Source of the DNA: Anaerolineales bacterium
GTDB lineage: Bacteria; Chloroflexota; Anaerolineae; 4572-78; J111
DNA: 23,649 nucleotides
NCBI GenBank assembly: GCA_012032575.1
Contig: JAAUSP010000047.1
Span: forward strand, 1 to 23,649
Direction: 5' to 3'
In this document: positions 17,844 through 23,649 of the stretch, piece after piece
Layout of the letters: each line of letters starts with the position of its first letter
How positions within the stretch are numbered: the stretch's first letter is position 1
Translations under genes and position numbers: made by a program
Notes under the pieces: model-generated
The model's database searches: none
Told to the model about the DNA's origin: nothing
What the model saw: only the letters and a program-made list of their open reading frames with translations

Positions 17844-18967
17844 GGCGTAGCGCTGCACTTCCAGATAAATCGGCTTGGGATCGAATTCGGGGGTGACGAG
17901 GGTGAAGTAATCAAGGTAGGTGCGGGCCGGCCAGGGGTAGCGGAAGGCCCAGACGGCCATTGTTTTGGCCCAGGGCCAGCTTTTAACCAGTTCATAAGCC
18001 CGCAGGGTATTTTCGATGCGCTGGGCCGGCTTGACGGCGCGGGTCCAGCGGGGATGGTCGTTCCAGCCGCCTTCGGTAATGTAAATGGGCAGGCCGGCGT
18101 AACCGCGCTCAACCAGCAGTTGGTGGACCAGTTCGGTCCGCCGAAAGTTAATAACCTGCGGGTCGGGCGGATCGTCGGCGGGGAAGACCCAGCCGTAGGC
18201 ATGGACGGCGAGACCATCCATAGCCTCACCCGCCCCGGCGTCGAGCATCCGCTCCAGATAAATCAAATCGTTCATCGCCTGGGCGTCACCGGGCGGAGCC
18301 AGGGTGGGAGCCAATGCGCCGCCCAGAACCACAACCTGCGGATGGGCCGCTTTGGCCCGGTGGTAAGTTACGGTCAGCAGTTGAGTATAACCCTCCGGGT
18401 TGAGGGGTTGGAAACCCCACTCCAGGGCCAAATTCGGCTCATTCCAGATGATAATGGCGGCTACTCGATCCCCATACCGTTCCACAAACGCCTGCACAAA
18501 ATCGCCAAAATCGTCGTAATGTTCCGGGGCCAGAAACGAGGAAGCCGAGTCGGCGGGTCTGGCCCATTCGGGGGTCAGGCCCAGCCGGGCGATAACCTTC
18601 AATCCCTGCCGGGCGGCATGATCCATCACCAGATCGCTGTGCGACCAATCGAAAAGCCGGGGAACGGCTCATGGTAAGCCCAGGGGAAATATTCTACCAG
18701 CCAGGGCGCGCCCATCTCGCGGACCATCTCCAGGGTGCGTTTAATTTTCCAGGGTTCGACCTCGTCGGTGAGGCGGGTGTGAACGCCCATTTTGGGGTTG
18801 GCGGTGATGACGGTCTGCTGCGGGCCGAGTTCGATGGGGCGAGGCGGCGAGGAGGTGGGGAGGAGGAGCGTGAGGAACAAAATAATCACGAGCAAAAGCC
18901 AGAACGTTGAACGTTGAACGTTGAACGTTGAACGTTGAACGTTGAACATGAAACATAAAGGTATCAT
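17817..18967 (-). CDS. clan GH-A glycoside hydrolase (GH39/xylosidase-like), secreted or anchored; one frameshift
   Basis: About 383 residues when one T is added to the run at 18655-18652. The fold is a TIM barrel of clan GH-A: the acid/base Glu177 lies in IIIWNEPNLALEW and the nucleophile Glu299 in PIYITEGGWND; MGVHTRL, LKVIARLGLTPEWA and LAVHAYGW match barrel strands. It should hydrolyse a beta-linked glycan; the substrate is not predictable. The N-terminus MIPLCFMFNVQRSTFNVQRSTF is largely encoded by a heptamer array and leads into one hydrophobic segment (about 23-37) that can serve as anchor or signal. The start ATG overlaps the stop of the 4-TM gene by ATGA, so translation is coupled. 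The stop lies in an octamer repeat. It continues closely into the truncated membrane-protein gene. Confidence 0.8.
18902..18947. repeat. heptamer tandem repeat GAACGTT, 6 copies plus partial
   Basis: Six exact copies of GAACGTT (18902-18943) and GAAC. It lies inside the 5' coding end of the glycosidase, where it encodes FNVQRSTFNVQRSTF just before the hydrophobic segment. Confidence 0.9.
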
Positions 18968-19464
18968 GATTTTTTCAGGGCGGACCAGGCTTGCCAGGCA
19001 AAGAGCAGGCCGGCGCTAAGCTGCAGCAATCCACCAAGAGCCGCTGCTGCGCCTAACCAGTTTCCCCCCAACAGGGCCAATCCCGGCTGGCCGATGATAA
19101 TCAGGGGCAGGCCGAGGTTGAACAAGAGAAAAACCAGGGTAGGATTTACGATTTCCGACATCGTGCCCTTTGGGTATTTCCGATTTACGATTATTCGATT
19201 TACGATTTTAGGCTCCTCAGCCCAATTAACCCCCTCATAATCTCCAATCTCCAATCTCCTCTCTAACCAGCGGTCGTAAATCAAAGCCAGCCCCAACTGG
19301 GTCAGCCAGCCGAGCAGGAGAATTTGCTGGGTGGCGGTACTGGCAGTATAGGCCAGCGGGTTAAAGCCCAGCCAGCCATCGAACACCGTGACAGCCTGGG
19401 CTAACAATCCCAGCACCAGATAAAAGAGAGCGGCGATGAAAAATTTGCGGGCAAGCGGGGTCAT
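18964..19464 (-). CDS. four-TM membrane protein of unknown function with repeat-encoded loop
   Basis: A 166-residue polytopic protein with hydrophobic segments at about 8-28, 45-63, 108-126 and 133-157; no family is recognised. The start ATG at 19464 overlaps the avd stop by ATGA (an upstream ATG at 19485 is in frame but lies within avd). Its own stop overlaps the glycosidase start by ATGA. The cytoplasmic or outer loop between TM2 and TM3 (about 71-107, LEIGDYEG to SEIVNP) is encoded by heptamer AATCTCC/GGAGATT copies and by the second copy of the composite repeat. Without it, the flanking parts would join as a compact 4-helix protein. The repeat has thus probably been inserted in frame without destroying the gene. 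Confidence 0.6.
   Translation of the reverse strand: MTPLARKFFIAALFYLVLGLLAQAVTVFDGWLGFNPLAYTASTATQQILLLGWLTQLGLALIYDRWLERRLEIGDYEGVNWAEEPKIVNRIIVNRKYPKGTMSEIVNPTLVFLLFNLGLPLIIIGQPGLALLGGNWLGAAAALGGLLQLSAGLLFAWQAWSALKKS
19141..19210. repeat. composite repeat, copy 2 (inverse of copy 1), inside the four-TM gene
   Basis: The 24-bp core is identical to copy 1 but on the opposite strand (19179-19156). It is flanked by AAATCGTAAATCC on one side and by CGTAAATCG heptamer-like units on the other. It is read in frame as KIVNRIIVNRKYPKGTMSEI of the host gene. Confidence 0.85.
19239..19259. repeat. heptamer tandem repeat AATCTCC, 3 copies
   Basis: Three exact AATCTCC units in the coding sequence of the four-TM gene, 20 bp from the composite repeat. 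They encode part of LERRLEIGDY on the minus strand. Confidence 0.75.
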
Positions 19465-19799
19465 GGTGAATTTTTCTTTTGCCAACTGCCCAGCATTTTG
19501 CCGATTTCGATCAACATTTGGCCGGCGTGACGCTGCTGTTCCAGGCTCATGTACCCCAGGTCGGCGCTGAGGCGCAGATAAAAGCGCAGTTTGTCCAGTT
19601 CGACATCGGCGGCCCGGAGATTGCCAACGGGGTTGGGCAAACGCACCGCTTCGATCAGCCGCTCTTGCAGATTCAAGGCCGACTGCTGCATGGCCTGGGC
19701 GATGACAAAGCGCTGGTGGCGTGGAAATTTAATTGAGTGAGCGGGATGAGTCCACTTGATAAAATCGTAAGTTTTGGCAAAGATGGGTGATTCTTGCAT
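19461..19799 (-). CDS. avd: Avd-like accessory variability determinant (four-helix bundle) of a DGR
   Basis: A 112-residue all-helical protein of the four-helix-bundle/23S intervening-sequence family. It opens ESPIFAKTYDFIKWTHPAHS, followed by FPRHQRFVIAQAMQQSALNL, LDKLRFYLRLSADLGYM and EQQRHAGQMLIEIGKMLGSW, which fit known Avd proteins. Avd forms a pentamer that binds the DGR reverse transcriptase and template RNA and is needed for mutagenic retrohoming. The ATG at 19799 has a GGAGG box 7 bases upstream (19811-19807); its first base lies at the end of the large palindrome, so that hairpin could influence translation. It sits directly behind the RT gene, and its stop overlaps the next start by ATGA. 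Confidence 0.85.
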   Translation of the reverse strand: MQESPIFAKTYDFIKWTHPAHSIKFPRHQRFVIAQAMQQSALNLQERLIEAVRLPNPVGNLRAADVELDKLRFYLRLSADLGYMSLEQQRHAGQMLIEIGKMLGSWQKKNSP

Positions 19800-19810
19800 C
19801 AGCTAACCTC

Positions 19811-19845
19811 CAGACCTGACAGGTTTGGCAAACCTGTCAGGTCTG
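19811..19845. repeat. perfect palindrome (16-bp arms, 3-bp loop) between RT and avd
   Basis: Arms CAGACCTGACAGGTTT and AAACCTGTCAGGTCTG around GGC. It contains the RT stop codon (TGA, 19839-19837) and ends at the avd ribosome binding site. No T run follows on either strand, so it looks more like a REP- or MITE-like palindrome or translation-control hairpin than a terminator. Confidence 0.85.
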
Positions 19846-20913
19846 CGCCTGCCGGTGGGGAATGATTTGCTCACCCAGCAAGCTCCGGCGCAGGCCGTAA
19901 GTTTGCCCGTGAGCGGCGTGGGCCAGCCAGCCCTGCACCGAAGCGGTGACAGCGGCGTATTCCAGTTGCCCGGCGGCTAACCGGCGCAGGTGGGTCTTAA
20001 AACGGCGGCGAAAGGCCAGCCCGTTGCGCCGTTTTAACAGCCGGTGAGTCGGATAGGTGACAAACCCCAAAAAAGGAATGCCGTTGGCGACCGGGTAAAC
20101 CGTGCTGGATGCGGGATGCAGGGTTAGCCGCAGCCGGGGCAGAAAACCGTTGATGGCCGCTTTCCAGGCCCAGAGCTGCCGCTTGCTGTCGCCAAACAAC
20201 AAAAAGTCGTCCACATAACGCAGGTAGGCCCCACATTTCAACTCGCGCTTGATAAACTGATCCAGTTCATTCAGGTAACAATTGGCCCAAAACTGGCTGG
20301 TCAGGTTGCCAATCGGCAGGCCGCGCGGACGGTGGCCGCCAGCAGGTCGTCCCCGCGAAAGTAGACCATCTCGTATTCCTCTGACAAAACGCCGACGCCA
20401 CTGGCCAGAATCCGGTCAATCAGCCACAGGGTGTCGGGGCAGACGATAAGTCTCGCCAAAATCTCCCGCAAAAGGGCGTGATCCAGCGAGGGAAAATGTT
20501 GCTTGATGTCGCAGGGTAACACATAACGGTAGCGGCGGGCAAACTCGGTGCAGCGGGCCAGGGCGCGGTGCGTCCCCTTGCCGAGCCGATTGGCGTAGCT
20601 GTCGGGGATAAAGCGGGCCTCGAAGATTGGCTCAATCTGCCGGCAAAGGGCGTGATGCACCACCGGTCCCGGAAGGGTCGCGGCCGAAATCAAGCGCCGC
20701 TTGGGTTCGTGGATGTAAAAGCTGTGGTACGAGCCGGGCCGGTAGGTTTTAGCGGCCAGCTCCTCCTGCAAACGCAGCAAGTGACTCTCCCACTTGTATT
20801 CAAAGTCCGGCTGCCGGTGGGTGGCCGCGCTTGCCCTTGCGGGCTTTGCGATAGGCCGTTTCCAGCGTTTCCCAGGTATAAATACCCGGATACAGGTTTT
20901 TGTAGGTTTTCAC
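19837..20913 (-). CDS. diversity-generating retroelement reverse transcriptase; two frameshifts
   Basis: About 358 residues once two shifts are corrected (one extra base around 20811-20825; one missing around 20328-20345). GTG start at 20913 with AAGGA 7 bases upstream: VKTYKNLYPGIYTWETLETAYRKA is a typical DGR-RT opening. Domains follow: FEYKWESHLLRLQEEL, SFYIHEPKRRLISAA, VVHHALCRQIEPIFE, YVLPCDIKQHFPSLDH (first catalytic Asp), GLPIGNLTSQFWAN and YLRYVDDFLLFG (catalytic YVDD). The IGNLTSQ motif replaces the QGxxxSP of group II intron RTs and is diagnostic for DGRs, which copy template RNA with adenine-specific errors. Neither shift lies in a long homopolymer, so real inactivation is possible as well as sequence error. 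avd follows directly. Confidence 0.9.
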
Positions 20914-21069
20914 GAAAAGTCCTTTTTTAAATTTTTTTAGAGCGACCCGCTACGCGGGATTTTGTGGGTCTTATCGCCACCGCTCTTTCCCCTACTCCCT
21001 ACTCCTTACTTCCTACTCCTAACGACAGGATTCAGGATTCCAGAAATTCAGCATTCCAGTAATCCAGAA
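20914..21069. repeat. heptamer-rich spacer between DGR target and RT
   Basis: Contains CTACTCC-type heptamers in four consecutive, partly degenerate copies (20992-21019), two AGGATTC copies (21027-21040) with degenerate followers up to 21068, and a small CCCGC/GCGGG hairpin (20946-20958). A template repeat matching the variable region was expected here or nearby, but I see none. Confidence 0.7.
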
Positions 21070-23083
21070 CTAAGAAATGGGGGACACTACCCGAAAACCA
21101 ATATAGCCGCTACTGCTGATCGGGTCGTACCAGTTGCGGGAGACGCAGCGGGCGCTATCCCGATCATTGCTCCACGACCCGCCCCGCAACACCCGGTCTG
21201 TTTTCTTATTATCATACCAATCGGCGCACCACTCCCAAACATTACCGCTCATGTCGGCGCCGCCGCCGGGGCTGTCTCCCTGGGGCGAGAACTGCCCCAC
21301 CGGGCTGGTTTGCCCAATCCCTGCCTCCGCCGTATTGCAGCGGCCCGCTTGCCAGTCATTGCCCCAGGGATATGCCCGGTTATCGCTTCCCTGGGCCGCT
21401 TTCTGCCATTCCGCCTCCGTGGGCAGGCGGTAGGGGCCGTCCGGTATAGTCGGCCAGCCAGTTACAGTAGGCTTCTGCTTCGTACCAGGTCACCCCCACC
21501 ACCGGACAATCAGGCCGGTTCCATTTTGGCTCTTGCCAATAGCCAGGCTGATCCATTTTTTGCCGACTAGAGCGTGGCTTGCCTTGTCGCCACTGCCAGC
21601 CCATTTCACTCCACCATTCCTTATGGTTATAGCCATCTAACCCCAAAAATCGGTGGTATTGGGCATTAGTTACAGGATAACGAGCAATATAAGTAGAAGT
21701 TCCCGGAATTTCTACCAGGAGATAATCCAACCAATCAGCGACAATGTTAGTTATTGCCTCATCATTTAGTAATGTAACAAGCGCTTGACTGATCGCAATC
21801 TGATTTTCGGTCGCAATTTTTTGTAATTGAGCAGCTAATTCCATTCTTAATGACTCATCCTGTCGAGTCAATTCTGACAAGACGATCATTCCCGGCTTAA
21901 TCCACGACAAGTTTGGCGAGAAAACCACCTTCATTAATTGACCTCGGTATTCCCGCCGCTGAGCCTCATTCTTGCTGGTCAGCATCTGCTCCAAGGCCCA
22001 TAAGGCGGCGTTGCGGCGGGCTTCGTTGTCGCCGCTTACCACCCGCAAAAAGCGGAGGATGGCCTGCTCGTCGGCCAGTTCGGCCGCGAGTTCCTCGTGC
22101 GCGTTCGGGCTCAGGCGCGCCGGGTGCGTGCGCGTGTGGACCTCTTTCAGCATGCGGATGCTGACCTGGGTGTAGATCTGCGTCGTCGATAGTTCCGCGT
22201 GCCCGAGCAGTTGCTGGATGAAGCGGATGTCCGCGCCGTTCTCCAGCATCAGCGTCGCGCAGGTGTGGCGGAAGAGATGGCAAGACCCGGTCTTGCCGAT
22301 CTCGGCCGCGTCGACGTAGTCGCGCGCGAGTTGGGTCAGGCGGTTCAACTCGAAGACCTCGCCCACGTTGGTGAGGAAGATGGTGCCGTCGTCGGGCGTG
22401 AGCGCGAGTTTCGGGCGCGTCTCGTCGAGGTAACGATTGATCCAGCCAATGGCGCGTTCCCCGATCGGGATCATCCGGTCTTTCTTCCCCTTGCCCTGGC
22501 GCACGGTGAGCGTGCCGCGCTCTTGGTCGAGGTCGTAGAGCTTCAAGTGCGCGAGTTCCATGCGCCGCATGCCGGTGGAGTAAAAGACTTCGAGGATGGC
22601 GCGGTCGCGCAGTCCGAGCGGATCGGATACGTCCGGCCCGGCGAGCACGCGCTCGACTTCGCTCGTCGTGAGCACGTGTTTCGGCAGTCGCTTCTCCAGC
22701 CGGGGCAATTCGAGGTCGGAGGCAGGATTGGAGAGCAGAAGGTTTTGCCGGCACAGCCACTTGAAGAAGGCGCGCACTGGCACGAGTGCGCCGTGTTGCG
22801 AGCGGAAGGACAGGGGTTGCCCGTTCTTGCGCCGGTAGTGGAAGAGATGCCGCTGGTAGCGTTCGAGGATCGGCTTCGTGATCTCGTTGGGCCGCGACAG
22901 GCCGCGCTCGTCGGCCCACTTGTGGAACTCGCGCAGGTGGTGCTCTCGGCTCGCGATCGTGGCAGGCGAGTAGTTGCGCGCCGCGAGCCACTGCGCGTAA
23001 TCGTGCGAGAGCGCGGCGAAGCCGTGCGCATCGCTCGCGTCGCCGATGGCCAATCTTCCCTTGCGCTGTCCCTTGCGCGGCAT
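21070..23083 (-). CDS. tyrosine recombinase fused to a HEAT-like/FGE-sulfatase-type DGR target protein; one frameshift
   Basis: About 670 residues when one C is removed from the run at 21436-21433. Residues 1-335 are a full tyrosine recombinase: SAM-like N-terminus, Arg173 (STGMRRMELAHL), Lys198/200 (QGKGKKDR), HLFRHT (His269, Arg272), LLGHAELSTT (His295) and Tyr304 (IYTQ). From about residue 341 the composition changes: FLRVVSGDNEARRNAALWAL and following helices resemble HEAT repeats, then an FGE-sulfatase/C-type-lectin-fold domain (IARYPVTNAQYHRFL, VVGVTWYEAEAYCNWL, RLPTEAEWQKAA, AYPWGNDW, MSGNVWEWCADWY) ends in the variable region RVLRGGSW...IGFRVV. FGE-type domains are standard DGR targets that display diversified binding surfaces. 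The fusion could be real, from element insertion at the target's 5' part, or an assembly join. No clear ribosome binding site precedes the ATG. Confidence 0.75.
21085..21192 (-). other. candidate DGR variable region (VR)
   Basis: The last about 36 codons before VSPIS of the FGE-type domain. Conserved scaffold residues (VLRGGSW, ARC, SRN, IGFRVV) alternate with Ser, Asp, Trp, Tyr, Ile and Gly codons that are one or two substitutions from AAC/AAT, as expected if adenines of a template were mutated. Assigned by homology of position; no template was found for direct comparison. Confidence 0.65.
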
Positions 23084-23181
23084 GGTGCGTCTACGGTCCG
23101 GATACGACTACGCGGCGGCGTCTTTCCGCGCCGTCGCCTGGTACTGCGTTTTCGCCCGATTTGGACTCGGGCGCGCGATTC

Positions 23182-23649
23182 TCAGAGGAGGAATCGCTCT
23201 TTTCCTCGGGCCGTTCCTCCCCCGATAACGGCCCGTTTTCGGGCCGTTTCAGCCCCGACATCCCGCCTTCTCCCCGTCACCCCGTGGATCGTAGCCGCAA
23301 CGGCACGCAGCCCCGACACGTCGGGATTGCGGTCGCTGTGCGTCCTCAATTTCTCGACATCGAAGAGGCCGCACATGAAGCGGCGGCCGTCCTGACCCAC
23401 GCCGTCGTAGAGCAGTTCGTAGACGAACGACTGCCCGTGATCGGCGCGCCGCAGCACGAGGTATTCGAGATCGAGCAGCCGATCCAGATGCACCTTCAAC
23501 TGCGTGTTGCTCCAGCCGGTGCGTTCGCGCACCTGGCGGCGCGTGAACCACACTTGATCGACGTCGGTCTTGGTTCGCGCGGCGACTTCCTGGACCATGT
23601 CCCAGAGCAACTCCAGCAGGCGGCGCGTTTGCGGCGGCATGTCGTCGAG
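23182..23649 (-). CDS. mobile-element protein with winged-helix C-terminal domain, partial (5' end outside window)
   Basis: The frame is open to the window edge, so the ATG at 23640 is probably internal. The visible part has two helix-turn-helix-like segments, PPQTRRLLELLWDMVQEVA and VWFTRRQVRERTGWSNTQLK, then HLDRLLDLEYLVLRRADHGQ and FVYELLYDG. This winged-helix region resembles, from memory, the C-terminal end of CHC2/primase-type proteins that accompany integrases in mobile elements; this is not certain. It is GC-rich like the following recombinase part. After about 23270 the sequence looks shifted: removing one G near GACGGGGAG opens a charged tail (KRPENGPLSGEERPEEKSD) running to a TAG at 23093-23091, 7 bp before the recombinase ATG, which would make the two genes an operon. 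Confidence 0.55.
   Translation of the reverse strand, partial: LDDMPPQTRRLLELLWDMVQEVAARTKTDVDQVWFTRRQVRERTGWSNTQLKVHLDRLLDLEYLVLRRADHGQSFVYELLYDGVGQDGRRFMCGLFDVEKLRTHSDRNPDVSGLRAVAATIHGVTGRRRDVGAETARKRAVIGGGTARGKERFLL

Noticed and set aside
18054..18677. 207-residue plus-strand open frame
   Set aside because: Antisense to the glycosidase with its NEP and TEGGW motifs.
19811..19845. Rho-independent terminator between RT and avd
   Set aside because: The stem is strong but no T run follows on either strand, and avd lies immediately downstream on the same strand.
19837..20913. Group II intron or retron RT
   Set aside because: The IGNLTSQ motif, the short length without maturase domain, and the adjacent avd and FGE-type target point to a DGR; no intron RNA domain V or retron msr/msd was seen.
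20962..21570. 202-residue plus-strand open frame across the DGR target end
   Set aside because: Antisense to the FGE-type domain and reading through repeat DNA; no recognisable domain.
21966..22991. 341-residue minus-strand open frame
   Set aside because: Arg/Ala-rich shadow in another frame of the recombinase gene.
22199..23395. 398-residue plus-strand open frame
   Set aside because: Antisense to the recombinase, which has all its catalytic motifs; the open frame is a by-product of high GC and it shows no domain.

Overview
The window looks like a chromosomal segment of a Chloroflexota bacterium, probably Anaerolineae-like. This is inferred from protein architecture, not from a marker gene. 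The clues are Ser/Thr kinases with one membrane segment and extracytoplasmic PD40/TolB-type propellers, Thr/Pro and Ala/Thr stalks, an SH3b lipid-face protein with PTPTP linkers, GRYW/YYDG repeat modules, paired Roadblock proteins and a diversity-generating retroelement (DGR) with an FGE/C-type-lectin-fold target. Good TTGACG/TATAAT-type promoters and intrinsic terminators are visible.

Layout. 0.1-2.9 kb (minus): rmlD and a membrane alkaline-phosphatase-superfamily enzyme. 3.1-9.6 kb (plus): a large membrane protein (GRYW modules, TM, PsbP-like, LysM, propeller), then a Ser/Thr kinase whose outer propeller resembles that of its neighbour. 9.7-10.8 kb (minus): three genes with one-base stop/start overlaps, a small unknown protein followed by two Roadblock/LC7 proteins. 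10.8-11.1 kb: a gene-free stretch with a foldable inverted-repeat element. 11.1-13.9 kb (minus): a second kinase with a TM, a TPR-like region and a C-terminal beta domain. 14.1-16.2 kb: a family-2 glycosyltransferase divergent from an SH3b protein. 16.2-19.5 kb (minus): a 5'-truncated membrane glycosyltransferase-like protein, a clan GH-A glycosidase and a 4-TM protein, overlapping or closely spaced. 19.5-21.3 kb (minus): DGR genes avd and RT and the variable end of the target. 22.1-23.6 kb (minus): GC-rich mobile-element genes, a tyrosine recombinase fused in frame to the DGR target and the C-terminal part of a winged-helix/primase-associated-type protein.

The most unusual features are: (i) a DGR whose FGE-type target is fused in frame behind a complete tyrosine recombinase, with no template repeat that I can find; (ii) many different 7-bp (some 8-bp) tandem repeats between 16.2 and 21.1 kb, several of them inside coding frames; and (iii) a 24-bp identical core embedded in such repeats, present twice in inverse orientation.

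Caution on quality: at least nine +1/-1 frameshifts are needed to restore otherwise well conserved proteins, and most lie in C, T or A runs. That pattern suggests sequencing errors rather than decay, so broken genes are annotated here as single genes with the shift positions given.
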